The notes: a model not told the origin generated them from the sequence alone. A stretch of 64,000 nt of DNA from Xiphophorus maculatus (GCF_002775205.1 NC_036459.1:5959466-6023465); one strand, 5' to 3'; positions 25,710 through 43,911 are shown, counted from the first letter of the stretch. Numbers and translations: made by a program.

Positions 25710-26815
25710 TGCCATCAAACCTGAAAGCCTGAAACCCGGATACAAGCCCAAACAATGCAGACGAGTCTGGCTGAAGAGTGAAGACTTCGTGACGACACAG
25801 AAGATTTTCATTTATCTCAACAGAAAGCCCAACAGCAGACGGTCCAATCACACAGCCGTTATTTTTCTAGTCTGAGAAATTAAAGACATTAACATGCTGC
25901 TCTCTCCATGTATTTTATCTTAATATAGTCTTAATATATTGAGACTTTATTCCCACATGACTTATTCTGACAATAGTATGACTATTTTCTTGTTTGACTT
26001 TATTCTCGTACAAATGATCCTCATATTAAGACTATTTTTCTGCTGACTTTATTCTCGTAAAATAACGACTTTAGTTCCCTACAACTCTTTTCTTGTATGA
26101 CTTATTCTCGTAACATTACAACTTTTTTCCCCCTCATATAACTTTATCTTCCCATAACTTTATTCTGGTACGATTTGTTCTCATGTTATGACTATATTTT
26201 TGTACAACTTTACAAGACTTTAGTGTATAACTTCTCGTAATATTACTTTGTTCTCGTGCGACTTATTTTCATAATGTTACTTTATTCTTGTACGATTTAT
26301 TCCCGTAATGTTATGACTATATTCTTGTACAACTTCGAACCATGACTTTAGTGTTGTGCAACTTTATTTTTGTATAATTTCTTGTAATATTACTTTATTC
26401 TCATACGACTTTATTCTTTTTTGACTATTATGGCTTTATTCTGGGGCGACTTTACTCTTCTACTATGAAGAATAAAGTGTAGTAAGACTTTATTCTTGCA
26501 GTATTACTCCTAGTAGAGTTATGAATATAGTCACAAAACTTTATTCTTGTAACTATATTCTCATATTCCCACTGCTTAAGGCTGAGACATTTAGATAGAA
26601 ACTCAATGTAGAAGTGAGATAATTCTGGCTGTAGAGATTTCATGGTAGCAAAGATATTAATATATCTAAAAGAAAAGCCCAACTTAGAACAGCAAATAGT
26701 CAAAACACACGGCATTATTTTTCTAGTATTGTATAGAAATTAAAAACACTAACATGCTGCTCCCTCTTTATGTATTTGTGCTCTAAAAAATAAAACTTGA
26801 ATCATCTGAGCCTGG
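25710..26815 (+). repeat. DENND6B 3' region: duplicated end around a tandem repeat
   Basis: The presumed 3' untranslated region contains two related blocks. One at about 25810-25920 and one at about 26655-26775 share AAAGCCCAAC, then TTATTTTTCTAGT, then GAAATTAAA and ACATGCTGCTC. Between them lies roughly 740 bp of degenerate ACTTTATTCTCGTAATATTA units. A polyadenylation signal AATAAA lies near 26788. The order suggests duplication of the gene end with a repeat expanded in between. Confidence 0.65.
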
Positions 26816-27783
26816 GTTTGTTTTGAATTTAACACTGAAATTGATCAGGTTCTGGATTCAGTCTAGTCTGGATTAAGTTTCTTTATACATCAAGATGTTG
26901 GTCTGGATACTTTTCTGAAATAAAGTCCTGTTAATGACGAAAGAAATGTACAAACGAAATTTACGTATTAGTTCCAAGCTTTTTGCACACGTAACGTGGT
27001 TTCACAACATTAGTGGGTCAGTGGCGAAGACGAACGTACAAATTTACATTTTACCCATGATGGACGCAAAACGGTAGGTAGCTAGCTAGCTAACATATTA
27101 GCAGCTAATTAGCGGTAGCCACAGAACAAAGATATCTACGCGCGACTCAAACGTTTGACAAAAAGTAAAAATAAAATAGTCATGTGACAAAACCTACGAT
27201 TAAAGCTATAGTATTTAACTTTTATAAATGTTTTTTGATATTTAAATTGTTATGCTGTAACTTTTATGATGCAGATAATCTGAAGGCTAATCTCCACCTC
27301 CTCGGTTCTTCTTCTTTTGTTTTTTATTGGCGGATGGCAACCAATTTAAGGTGCATTTACCGCCCACCTCCTCGGTTAGCTACTATTGCTGTTTTAATAA
27401 ACATGCTGGAACATAGCAGACACTGATATGGAATGATTGGCAGCACTAAGACCCGCCTCCTGGCTCTGATTGGTTGCTTCTACTTAGAACTGGGAGAAGG
27501 CAAAGGAGCTGGGGTTTTTTTTTCCCGGGCAGATTATCAGTCAGGACAGTGACAGAAAAATTTCAAATGAATTTAAGCCTTAATTTTACATACATGAAGT
27601 TCTGTAAGTTAAATAAATAAAATGCTTGTTCTAAGAATGAAGCCCAGAAAACAGACTATCTCTCACAAAAATAGTTTATTTTCCAATTCATTCAAAATAT
27701 AAAGACATTCTGCTGGATTAGAGCTTTAACAGTTGTCACAGTGAGCCAGTATGTGTGGAATTACTTATCGTCTCTCCAGGTGT
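26816..27783. other. Interval between DENND6B and GCC1 3' ends
   Basis: No gene is seen. A GCTAGCTAGCTAGC-like run lies near 27080. From about 27200 to 27580 there is a MITE of the family also found at 40432-40869 and 45806-46320 (TTAAAGCTATAGTATTTAAC start, then GACCCGCCTCCTGGCTCTGA). The GCC1 polyadenylation signal is probably the TTTATT at about 27676 read on the minus strand. Confidence 0.55.
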
Positions 27784-30700
27784 TCACCTGCGCACGGGGC
27801 CCCACCAGGCGGGCCCCTGCAGCTTCATGACGTCATGCTTCTCCTGTGGGCTGAAGTGCAGGATGGTCAGGATGGCGTTGAGCGTCTGCAGCCGCCCGCT
27901 GCTGTCCTGCAGCGTCAGGAACTTGTAGATGACGTTCTTCAGGTACTCCAAGTTGGCGCCCTCTCGGTTCTGGTCCCGGATCAGCTTGTCGAGGCGGTGC
28001 CGCAGCTCCGCCATCTCCTCCTCGTGCCGCTCCGCGTTGGCGATCAGCCGGGCCTGCAGCTGGTGCAGATCCTCCTCCAGGTGACGTTTCTGCCGCCGCA
28101 GGCCGCCCGCCTCCACCTCCTTACGCGCCAGCTGCTCGGCGTACAGCAGCAGCGTGGACTCAGTGGGCGTGGCCTGCCGCAGCGCCTCGCTTACCACGTC
28201 ACCTGCACAGTCGGACAAAAGACAGCAAAGGTGTTACAATAACTCTCAGAGAATTTGTCATGAATATCTAAAAATATCCAAACCTACTCCTATAGTTCAT
28301 ATAAAGTATATAAATAAGTATGTAAATCTTGTAAAATGTTTTTTTTTAATTATTCATATATGAACTGGGGGCCACAAAAGTCATTAAATTAAAAATACAA
28401 ACATTAGTTTGTGATTCTTTTTAGTTTTACCTTTTCAGCCATTTTTAAAAATGAAATCTATACACCGGGGGTGTCCAAAGTGTGGCTTGTGGGCCATATG
28501 TGGCCCCCTGGACTGATTTTAAGTGGCCCTCCAACTACAATTTCAATATTACACAAGTTTTATCTGCCAGCACAGACAGCTGATGCAAATGGAGACTTTT
28601 TGTTTATAATAATTATTATAAACAATTAATAATAATTACAAACAAATTAAAATTTCCCTGTAATGAAAAATATTTGATGCAATAGAAAGTATTCGTTTAT
28701 TTATAACCACATTTTTTCAACAGATCTACTTAGTGACTTTCACTCAAAAGCAGACTGCTTTTAATTTATTAGACATTTCATTTTACATCAAAATTTTATA
28801 AAAAAAAGTAACAAATCCAGTTTTTGTAGTTGAGAGTTTCAATTTGAAACCCTTTTTAATAAGGCAAATCCTTTATTATTTTGGGAGGTATATTGATTTA
28901 CACAACCATTCTTACAAAATGTCTAACTTTTTGAATTACTTTATGCTTAGTTTATTGTTGAGCAAGTAAAATTTGATTTTAAATAGTTAAAAAAAAAATA
29001 CCGGTAGTAAAAAACTAATTTTGACTTGGCAATTTTAGCCCATGTGACAAAAAAGTTTGGACAACCTGCTGCATATGCTGCAAAAACACAAAATCTTACC
29101 AAATATTTTTGTCTAAATATTTGCAGAGCATACATTTGAATTAAAACACAAAATGTACTTCTAGAAAAATATAAAAGGTTATTTTCAGTTATTTATTTCC
29201 GAAGAGTCAGATTTCATAATTACATGGTCAATAGAAATGAAGCTACAGATAGATTGGTGCGTATTTGTAATAGAGCTGCAGCTTCTGCTCCGTGTTTGTC
29301 TGTTAAATCAATCCATGTTTATTTCATTTTTTAACTGCCTATGTTTTACTGTTCCTTATGTCCCTATGAGATACTGTTTATTGTTAATTTAACAACAATA
29401 ATAATAAGAAGAATAAAACCTTCGCAGTCGGAGGTGCCGGCGGCAACTTCCTGCAGACCGTCGGTGGCGGGGTCATTGGGGTCGCGGCTGCAGCTGAGCA
29501 CGGCGGCACGCAGCCTTTCCAGCTCCTGGTCCTTCTCGTCCAGCAGCGCCATCGTTCTCTCCCGGTGCTTGTGCAGCTCCGCCTCCAGCCGCTGCAGCTC
29601 GTCACGGTGCTGCGCCTCGGCTCGTTCCAGCTCCTGTTTGTGGGAGAGCTGCAGCGCCGCCGCCTGCTGCTGCCGCTCCTCCAGCTGCTGGCGGTGCCGC
29701 GCCTCCGCCTCGTCGCTCTGGATTCGCAGGGTGATGTACTTCTCCCGCAGCTCCGCCAGTTGATCCCGGACCTCCTCCAGCTCCTTGGTCTGGCAGCCAT
29801 CTTTAGCGGTCTTGTTCTTCAGAACCACCTGGGCGCGCAGCTTGTAGCGCTCAAACTCGTCTCGCAGCTGCTGCAGCTCCTGCTGCTGCAGAGCTGAGGT
29901 TCTGTCGTCGGCATCCGTCACATCCTGGATGTTCTGGTCCGGGTTCCTCTGAGCAGCCAGCAGCAGCAGCTTCTTCACTGTCTGCAGTTTGTCCTTCAGG
30001 ACGGCCACGTCCAGCTGCGACTCGTCCAGACTGAGGTCGGTGCTGGACCTGCTGGAGGCAGCGATGGCCAGCGTCTTGTTCTCGATGTCCAGCTGCTGGA
30101 TCCGGTCCCTCAGCCTCTGAGCTGCCTGCTGGTCCCGCTGTTTCGCCTTCTCACAGGAACCCAGCAGCTCCGACAGCTCAGACACCCGCTGCTCCAAACC
30201 CGCAACCCGCAGCTCTGCAGCCTGAGCGCGCTCTCGTGCACGCTCCTCTGCCTCGCAAACCTGCAAAACAAAATCAAAAAGCATGAGACACGCCTGCAGC
30301 CCTGTAGCGTTAGCATATTAACAATGAAACGAATCCAGAAAACTGGTGGACAAATCTGTGGCTTTGTCACCAAGATCAAAGAGGTAATGGTGGAGTTTAA
30401 TGGTGGAGACGTATTAATATACAAAATGTACGTTTTACTCAACTGCTTCTGAAAACAACAAAATGCTTAAAAAAGAACAGTCAGGTTTTGGCAATAAGTT
30501 CATGTTTATTGGTGCCTGGAAAATGAGCCGGTTCAAAACCTCCTGAATGCACCGTCACAAATCAGGAGGCACTGCCTCGTTACCTAGCAACCCCAAAGGA
30601 GTTCCACCGTTACCTAGCAACCCCAAAGGAGTTCCACTGTTACCTGGGAACCCCAGCTCAGCTGAAGAAAGCTCTTACAGCTTTCTTTTACTATGTATGA

Positions 30701-32986
30701 CTTTAGTTTTCTCCTGCTTTTTCTTTCAGTTCTTCCTGATATTTTCTGCAGCGTGAGATTTGCATTCTCACGGCTGTTTCGCAAGGAACAACAATTTTTC
30801 TAATTCTTTATTATTTTCCTTTTAAAGTTCTCATAAAACTATTACAACTTTATTTTCATTTCATTTATTTTTTCTTAACACTCCAGTTGTATCTGTGCAT
30901 TTTGACATGCCTACTTTTTAAAATTTCACAGTATTTTCTTTCGTGCACAATGGCACTATAAGGAATTCTGATTTTGATTTTCATGTCATTATGACAAAAT
31001 TGCAACTTTGTTCTCGTAATATGACTGTTATTCTGATAATATTACCACTTTCTGCTGCAAAAAGATTAAAAAATGTTTAAATGTCTCTTAAGGAACAACA
31101 AAACTGCAGAGGTTAAGTTTAAATACTCAAAGCATCAATCTCTACCAGACATAAATGAGATTGTTTCTGTTTATTTTAATAAAAGAGTTCAAACTAATGC
31201 CTTTCTCCTTGTCATTTTGTGGCACAAAATTTTCAGGAAGAAGTGAAACATTTTTTGAATCCCACCTTCTTGGTCTCGTTGTGGATCTGCTGCTGGAACG
31301 TGTTCTTCAGCTCCTGCACTTCCTGCTGCAGCTCCTCCACTCTGGGGTCCGGCTTCCTCTGCTCCTCCTCCGCCGCCTGCAGCCTCCTACGCAGCTCGTC
31401 CCTCTCCTCCCTCGCCAGGTTCAGCTGCGCCTCTGACTCCGCCCCGCGGTCCACGGCCTGCGACGACGCCAGCAGGGCGGCGCTGGTGTCGTGCAGGCGC
31501 AGCTCGGCGTCCTGCCGCAGGTCCCGCTCCTGCTGCAGGAGCCTCTGCAGCTCCCTTAGCTGCTGGACGTGGTCCCCCTGCTCCTGCTCCCTCTCGTGCT
31601 GCTGCGTGATGATGCGAGCACGGCCCTCCGCCACCTGCTGCTGCAGGGCGTGAAGCTCCGCCTCCTGCGCCACCGTCACGGCGGCCAGACGCTCCTGCAG
31701 CTCATGAACTTCCTGTTTCAGCTGGCGCTTGTCGGCCTGGAAGCTCGCCTCCATGCGGGATTTCTCCTGCGAGACGGTGGACAGCGAGGCGGTGAGCGTG
31801 CTCAGCTGGCTCTTCAGCTGGGCAAGGCGGCGCTCGGCCTCCACGTTGGAGGGGGGCGGAGCTTCATGTTGCTCCGCCTCCACGCTGCCGCTGTCAGCAT
31901 CAGGCTGCAGAAAAACAATCGGCACATATTACTGGACTGAACATCAGGTCATTGTCCTGAGCCACATGCTCGCCGTTACACTGAGTCGGAAACAGCTACT
32001 GTCATTTGGTTGCCGTGGCAACAGGTCTGCGTGCAGAGTAAAGTCAACAGGGCGAGAGAAAAGAGGAAAACGAGCCACTTCGAGTTGTTTTTTTATGATG
32101 GAATATTAGGGCCAACATAAAAAACATAAAATTGTGAGAGCATTTCAGTCTCTGTAATTCCTATAAAAATAAATGACAAAACTGGAGAAATCGTGTTGAA
32201 CGATCAATATTCACAACAGTCATCAAATATCGTAACATATTTCATGCAGTATAGGAGTCCTAGTTTGTTAAATTTTATCAAACTAATACTCCAACAGAGG
32301 AAATAATGTAAAATTAAATTATTGTCTAATATTAAAGAGACATTAGTTTTGTCCTTTCTTGCATCTTGACAGAAACCAAACTGTTTATAGATTTATATAA
32401 AAGGAGAATACATAGTTTGCTCATCAAAACATAGTCAATTTTCTCATATTTTATAGAAATTGGATAATAAATTATGACCCTATCAATATTTTTGTGATAG
32501 ATTCCTGCTCATCCAGCGATAGCTGCAATTAGCCGCTGTCCCATCCAGTAATATATTGACGACAGAAACAATCATGTTAGATTTAACAGAAAGTAAGTGA
32601 CTCAGACATACCGTAGAGTCGGACCTCTGGCCCGGTTCTCCCTGGTCCTCTTCACTCTGCTCCCCTCTGTTGGTCTCACTGGCGGCGTCCACAGACGCTG
32701 CTGTGTCCACACTGTCCTCGCTGTGCAGAGAGCACCCGTCGTCCAGCAGGTCTGGCCGCCTGCCTGCATCCGGCTCCTGCTGCTTAAGGTCCAGGTCCTG
32801 GGTGACGGTCAGAACCTTCAGGCTGGCTTCCAGAGCCTCCTTCTCCTTCAGGAGGCCCTTGTAGGCACGGACTACATCCTTAAACCGGGTCTGGTACTTT
32901 ACCAGCTGGTTTTTTTGAGACTCGATAGTGTCCAGCAGCTCCTTCCTGCTGGGGCCGCCGCCGAAACTCATCCCAAACTTCTCCAT
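27784..32986 (-). CDS. gcc1: GRIP and coiled-coil domain-containing protein 1
   Basis: A golgin of the trans-Golgi network that tethers through a C-terminal GRIP domain recruited by ARL1-type GTPases. Coding exons on the minus strand: 32986-32612, 31904-31266, 30260-29420, 28202-27784; they sum to 2274 nt (757 residues; human 775). The N-terminus MEKFGMSFGGGPSRKELLDT is diagnostic. Long coiled coils rich in Q, E, L and R run through exons 2-4. The GRIP domain occupies the last 55 or so residues (REGANLEYLKNVIYKFL, then LTILHFSPQEK). An acceptor at 33082-33081 suggests the start exon has a 5' untranslated part beginning at 33080, and a further leader exon is likely near 34180, where CGGCCGCCATGTT (a YY1-type site on the minus strand) marks a CG-rich promoter. 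Antisense open frames over the exons are shadows of the biased coiled-coil codons. Confidence 0.96.
28461..29066. mobile_element. Nonautonomous DNA transposon in GCC1 intron 3
   Basis: The left end reads GGGGGTGTCCAAAGTGTGGC then GGGCCATATGTGGCCCCC. The right end at about 29050-29066 holds AAAAGTTTGGACAACC, the imperfect complement. This terminal sequence is typical of a widespread vertebrate hAT family. The interior is AT-rich and without coding capacity. Confidence 0.6.
30545..30660. repeat. Short tandem repeat in GCC1 intron 2
   Basis: Three imperfect copies of a unit near 30 bp, of the form GTTACCTAGCAACCCCAAAG plus GAGTTCCAC, lie at about 30578-30650. CCTAGCAAC resembles half an X-box, which may be chance. 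The rest of the intron holds nothing recognised. Confidence 0.6.
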
Positions 32987-35900
32987 GTTGGGCTCAGTCC
33001 AGGTCAGACCGGTTCCATCGTCATACAGAGATCGGACTCATGCAGGTCTCATAGTGGACACGGCTGTCCTCATATCGAAACTAAAAGAGAGAAATGCTAC
33101 ATTAAACATCTGCAGGCTGTCCTGTTGTCAATTAATAAAATCAAATCAGAATCAAGCAGTTTATGGATACAATTTCTGTTTCTATATTTATGTGGTAGCT
33201 GCTTTTCAAAATGGCCACCATGGTGGTCATGGAGAGTGTATGTTTCATCTTAAAATTAAAGTGACTAAAGAGAAATATAAAAAAATATATTTAACCTGAG
33301 AGGGTGAGCATGCAAACTTCCATGCTTGTTTCTACACTTTGAAAGATTTTTACAGTAACGTTTTATTGTCTGGATGTTTTTTTTCCCTCCTGAATCAATC
33401 AATCAATCAAATTTTATTTGTATAGCACATTTCAGCAGCAAGGCAATTCAAAGTGCTTTTAAAGTGCTGAAAATCAGTTTATTATTCAACTACAATAATG
33501 TGAAACTACCTCTGGATACAGTTGTGCTCCAAATTATTTTTGGGTGATTTCTGCAATCTGGTTCTGCTATTCGGGATTTAATACAAGCAGAATCCGGTTT
33601 TGGATTTAGTCCAGTTAGTTTGGATCCTTAAATAGTGACTTCCTGGTGCAGCAACGCAGAGTGTAAATACAAATCTTACAATACAAATCGTATCACAGTC
33701 TAGTACAGTAATGCATTGAAATAGCTTGAATTCCGCATAAAATGCAGCTCTAAAGTTATAAAATAAATGTAGAATTTCAGGATCCACAAGATTCCACATT
33801 CAGAGACAGATAGTGGCAAAAATGGCAGACAAAAAAGCTCTATTTTATTTCTATGTATTAAAAAAACTGTTTGTTTATATATCTTATTTTTGATTCACTT
33901 GTCTTAAATGTGTTTTAATTAAGCAAATTTCGTTGTAATTGTTTTTTTTACATTCGAACTATCGAAACGTCTGAAAACTTCACCATCCACTATCCCGCCG
34001 GCTGGATCCGGTTCTTACCTGATAATCGACTTCTTGATCAAATTTAACGCGTTAGAGTCACACACTAATTAAACTAAATATACTTAAATGTCGACATCAA
34101 ATCGAAACACAACAAACCGGTCCAAAAAAATCCTGTTAGCCCTCTCCTATCTCTCAGCAACAGCTGTTGACGGCCGCCATGTTCTGCCACAGCGGAACTA
34201 ACGAGTAGGACCGCCCTGCAGCAAACAGGAAGGGGCGGGGACAAATGTCAGCCCCATACCTTATTTGGAAGTGGCTCCATTGCTTTCCGGAACTGAAGAG
34301 GGCGCTATTTCCTATATTACTTGCGGTAAGTTTTCTTTTCTTTTGAAATATTTTTTGGACTCCAGTCATGGTTAAAACAATTATGAAACGGAATAGATTA
34401 TAAATTAGTAGTTTGTTGGTTTAACACTTTCTTATTTTTTGTTATTAAAGCTGCAGACAACTTTACTCCACTTTTGAGAAGTGTGGATTCAGTAGTAAAA
34501 GTAATAACCATAGGTCTGTGGTATATATAGTTTCTTAAATAGAAAATATATTCACATCTATGTGAATATATTTGAACCCTTTTTATATTTTTCAGCTAAT
34601 TCTATATTTAAAAAATATGTTTTTGACTTATTGATTCAAAATCAATGTGAAATTATTCTACTATTATTTTATATTTTTATTTTATATACCAGTCACTGCA
34701 GGTTAACGTTTCTTCAAACATTAGCACAGCAGGACTCCCTTTTATTTTAATTTTATTGTCTTAAACTTTCAAAATGCCTTCTTTGTTTTGAAGCGTTGGT
34801 ATCTTGAGCCTTTTTTTGTGCTCTACTCAGAGGAACTACCCATTGTATCCTGGGAAGTGTAGTAGAAATGCATAAATCAGAGTTGATCAAAACATCAAAA
34901 CAGCCACATAGAAAATCTGTCCTGACATGAAAGCACAGTGTAAACATGCCCAAAAATATAAAATTTATTCTGGCTACAAACATTTTTCTCAGATGTTTCA
35001 TTCAAACATGACAGGAGGCTGTTCAATAATTGAAACGTCTGGCTATAAGGGGAAGAGCTGCGTTACACCAAACATCACCTGAGCTAAACGTGCGGCTGCA
35101 GCTGCACTGCGAAAACGTTCAAGTTTCCAGTTCTCTCAACTCACAGCCTGATAAACAGACGACACCCAGGGTCAAAACGACCAGAACTATTATTCTTTTA
35201 AAGTAAAATGAACTTAAGCCTCTCTAACTATGTTTAATTTTTTAAATTTTGAGGTGTGTAACATCTGCTATTAATTTAAGACTAGTTAAAGGCATCATGT
35301 TAGCAACAAAAAAACTTCATATCTGGATTTAAACAAAGATGTTTCAGTTTATTTCATAAAACCGGAAAGCAGGATGCATTTTCTTTACATTTCATAAAAG
35401 CTGCTGGAATACAAAATACCTGAATAATCACAGTTACAACGGGTTTAATGTAATGGGAAACATACTGGAACGATTTAATATTTCCCAATTTCTTTTCTTC
35501 TTTGGTTGGAGCGCGATCAGCCTGTAAAACAAACTTTAAAAAATGTTAGTTTTCCATTTCTCATATTTTTGTTGTTTCCATGGCACGCTGAACAGAACTA
35601 GCCCAGGTCATAGCCTGAAGGGTGCTCATCGGAGAATGCATCAGTAGAAAGTCAATTTATAATTAAAAAAATATATATATATACAGTACAGACCAAAAGT
35701 TTGGACACACCTTTTAATTCAATGAGTTTCCTTTATTTTCATGACTATTAACATAGATTCACACTGAAGCCATCAAAACTATGAATAACACATGTGGAAA
35801 TATGCACTAAACAAAAACGTGTAAAACAACTGAAAATACCCCTTATATTCTAGTTTCTTCAAAGTAGCAACCTTTTGCTGTGATTACTGCTTTGCACACA

Positions 35901-36458
35901 CTCTGCATTTTCTTGATGAGCTTCAAGAGGTCGTCACCTGAAATGGTTTTCACTTCATAGGTGCCCTGTCAGGTTAATAAGTGGGATTTCTTGGCTTATA
36001 AATAGTCATGAAAATAAAGAAAACCCATTGAATTAGAAGGTGTGATTATTTTAAAATTTTAGATGTGGCTCATCTATTCGGTCTATTTCACACTGATTTT
36101 CGGTCAACTCAAAGTTTTCTATTTTACCGCGCTGTATAAGACATTTTGTTTAACAGCTAAAATATCAAATTCATGAGAATAGAATTTCCATATCTTCCTT
36201 TTTTCCTGAGGACCCAAACGCATCATTGTTCTTGGAGTTGTTAATAAAGTTGTTTCAAAGTCGTGACGTCATTTATTCCGCGTTGGCCTGGACGTGGCAC
36301 CAAGGAGGAGCAGCGCCCACAGTTCTATCTGATCCGGTTCTTCTACGCCTGTGTTTCGGTTCTGACAGCAGCCTCAGCGGGCTAAGCGCCTAAAAGCTCC
36401 CACCTTCGGCTTGTCATCTACCCAGGCTGCCTCTCTGGAAGACGTTGTTTATTAAAAA
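32987..36458. other. GCC1-ARF5 intergenic region (shared 5' side)
   Basis: It holds a fish LINE/SINE-type 3' tail at 33395-33465 (AATCAATCAATCAAATTTTA then TTTGTATAGCACATTTCAGC). A CG-rich GCC1 promoter zone lies at about 34140-34330, a Tc1-type element at 35682-36045, and the ARF5 promoter side from about 36200. Otherwise AT-rich with no gene seen. Confidence 0.6.
35682..36045. mobile_element. Tc1/mariner-type nonautonomous element
   Basis: ACAGTACAGACCAAAAGTTT, then GGACACACCTTTTAATTCAA at the left and an approximate complement (AACCCATTGAATTAGAAGGT) at about 36025-36044 form inverted ends. The interior keeps CAAAGTAGCAACCTTTTGCT and TTCTTGATGAGCTTCAAGAG, well-known relics of fish Tc1 transposase in antisense. 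It is preceded by a short TA run. No intact transposase. Confidence 0.75.
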
Positions 36459-41000
<4,542 letters not shown>

Positions 41001-42557
41001 ACGCCTACAGGAAGCAGCAGGATGATGTCACCGTGTACAAACCGAGGAGGGAGGATGAGGAGCATTTCACAGGACTGTTTCTGGGTTGTTTTTTTGGTTT
41101 TTTAAATTATAAATGTATCTGTAGGAGGAAGTGATGTCATGGACTCTGAGCTCACCTGGTTTCCCATCATCCTCTTCTTCTATTGTTTGTTAGGTCGGTT
41201 TGTTTTCTTTTAATCTGTTTTAACTCCAGATCATGTGACAGGATGTTGTAGGGAAAGGGGGGCGGGGCTTGCGACAGGTGACAGTTACCTGGTCATGTGA
41301 CTCATTCCACAGAGCCGACCTGACGGCCTCCTCATTCCTTATCAGTGTGAAGAGGAAGAAACACAGACGCAACAACGATGCAATAAAGGTTTTTTTTTTC
41401 TTCTCATGTCTCTTTAAGTGTGCACTTTTTCACTAAAAGTTCACCTTGACCTTTGACCTACTTTTGATTAAAAAACAGCACAAAAAAATTCCAAGAATGA
41501 AGCAATACACACTGGTCGTTTTAGCATCTGTCGACTAAAATTAGTCAAGAGTTTAATGCATTTAATGAACAGAAAAAATAGGATTTTTCAGTATTTAACT
41601 TGCTGATCAATAATCAGAACCAACTTTGATTTGCAAATGATCCCATATGTGGTTTTAACTAAAAGCAGCTCATTTAAGGAGAGTTTGAACAAATCCTACA
41701 TAGGATCGGTTCATCAGAAGATTATGATGTAATCTAAGAACCAAGGAATCAGTTCACACTTTTAATATTAGGAATTAGTTGATCAAGAATCTGACCAATA
41801 TCAATAATTCACTTGGAGTTATGTTTGTTCAGGATATGGAGTGAGTTCAGGAGGAAGAATTGGGAATAGAAAAATAGGAATTGGTTCAAAGGAAGCATCT
41901 GTTCGAAAATAAAGATAAGTTTAGAGGGAAGAAACATTCAGCTCAAAAAATCTTCAAAAAGAGGAACTGGCTCAAAGGAAAATGTCCAAACCCAGGAATT
42001 GGTTCAAAGAATATTTAAAAAAAATGGGAATCAGTCTTGAGGGAACAATATGTAAAAAAAAAAAAAAGGAATAAGTTCAAAGGAAGAGTCAGTTTTAAAA
42101 GAATCAGTTCAAAATGAAGAATCTTCAAAAACAGGAACTGGTTCAAGCAAGAATCTGTTCAAAAACAGGAATGAGTTCTGCTTTGATGTGTCTGTTTAGT
42201 TTATGCTAAGCTATAAGGACTTTATGAAAAGCAACCAAGATGAACTAAAATCCCTACAAAACTATTGAGAACTGATTAAGACATTTCTTAAAGATGGAAC
42301 AGTCTGGCTCACCAGAGGGGAAATATATATGAAAAATGAGCTATTTTTCCATCATTAGGAGACAGTCAGTCATTCTGTAACTTCATGAATTTCATCAGTA
42401 ACTCGATTCAGGATCTCATTTAAATTTCCACAGAAAACTGGCAGTAAAATCAGAAGATCAAGTTTCAAACTGTTTATTTTACAGACAACGTAAACAAAAA
42501 TAAAATAAATCACAAAATGACGCCATCGCCTTCGTCCCGTTCGCTCCGGCTGACGTT
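41001..42557. other. ARF5-LAMTOR4 3' interval
   Basis: This is ARF5 3' untranslated sequence up to about 41400, followed by AT-rich DNA. From about 41820 to 42180 there are loosely repeated phrases such as GGAATTGGTTCAAAGGAA and AATCTTCAAAAACAGGAACT, a degenerate tandem repeat. No gene seen. Confidence 0.55.
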
Positions 42558-43911
42558 CTACACGTTGATTGGTTCATGCTGGATGTTCTGACGTTTGACC
42601 ACAAACACTTTCTGCCCTGAAATCGTCACTACGTACACAAAATCCTCCAGAATTACTGCAAACATGAAGCATGCAGGCTGGTTAGCTGCTGAGCCAATCA
42701 GATCTCTCTCTGGTGAAACGAGTGTCTTTGTTACCTGACATGCGTTTGAACGGCGCGTCGGTTGACCCGGATAACCGGAAGCGGCAGGCCGTCCGGACCA
42801 TCTGCATCATCACACCTGCAGTGTGCTCATCGTTCTCCAGCTCACCTGCAGACTGAACAGGTGAGGAGTTCTGTCAGAACCAGTCCGTGTTGGTTTCAAA
42901 CCAAGATGAACGGCAAAAGCAAATGAGGTGGATTAGCATTGCTTTCCAACAGGCGATGCTGTCTATGAACTATGGGAGTGCGATATTGGAAAAAAAAAAA
43001 ATCTCACTATAGTAAATTGTTTTAAATAAAGATATCAGAGACACTTTTAAAAAAATAAATATGTAACTTCAAGCTATTCCTTTATAAAACAGTCACCAGA
43101 AAAGAAATGATATATACACAAAACACAAAATGAAAAGAAATCAAAGCTTGAAACATGTCTGTTTAATAAATAGATACGATTTAAGAACAAATATAATTAT
43201 GAAAAGTTGTATTTGAATAAACTAATATTACAAAAAGGAAGTTACTTTATTTTCCTAATTTTATTTTCTCAAGGTGACTGCAATACTCTATCGCAAGTTT
43301 AACTTTCTGAAATGAGCTAGATTTTTTCTTTTTGCATAATATTTTAATCATTTTTGAGCTGCGCTCATGTGGGAACATCTGTCCTGGATCTCCTCAACAC
43401 ATCAGTAAGTTTAAACATTAATGTTGTGACTTAAACTTTGAAGTAATTGACGTTTCCCAAATTATGCAACACTGTAAAAAAATGTGAACGTTCTGTAACA
43501 AACACCTAAAATTTTAATTCAATTTTAAGTCTAAGTCTGATTGGGTTGCAAGTTTTCAGAATCATATTGCCACAAAACGTTGCTTGATTTTCAACCATGT
43601 TTCGATCAGCTTGCTGTAGAAGATGTCGATAGACAAATGTGGCACTTTTATTTTTCCACACACTGTGTTCTGTACTTTGAATACGTGGTTAAACGTGGAG
43701 AAACTCGTGTTTTTGCCCAAACTCACAGCCAGAACTCCGTCCTCACTGATGACCAGGTACCCGAGCTGGTCCGGAATCCGCTCCAGACCCGCAGTCAGAG
43801 CCGCCGTCGTCTGGAAAACAAACAAACAAACAAAAAACAGGCGTCTGTGAACGTCTCATCAGCTTCCGAAGAAACAAAACTCAGAAAACATGAAGTTTAA
43901 ACCCTCACCAT
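42558..43911 (-). CDS. lamtor4: Ragulator complex protein LAMTOR4
   Basis: A small roadblock-fold subunit of Ragulator, which anchors Rag GTPases and mTORC1 to the lysosome and works with the V-ATPase in amino-acid sensing. Exons on the minus strand: 43911-43909 (only the ATG), 43810-43727, 42852-42735, 42655-42558; 303 nt, 100 residues (human 99). Recognition segments: ALTAGLERIPDQLGYLV, then GELENDEHTAG, then FKRMSVILEDFVYVVT and KVFVVKRQN. The one-codon first coding exon is supported by CAGTATG followed directly by GTGAGG and by a clean in-frame join. Its start codon is 163 bp from that of ATP6V1F on the other strand. The longer open frames on the opposite strand are shadows. Confidence 0.93.

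Noticed and set aside
29565-29897. Plus-strand frames over GCC1 exons (also 31219-31653, 31569-31940, 32597-33253)
   Set aside because: Antisense shadows of coiled-coil codons; leucine- and serine-rich with no family signal, while the minus strand gives GCC1.
43541-43900. 119-codon plus-strand frame over LAMTOR4 exon 2
   Set aside because: It runs across an intron and antisense to a recognised LAMTOR4 exon.
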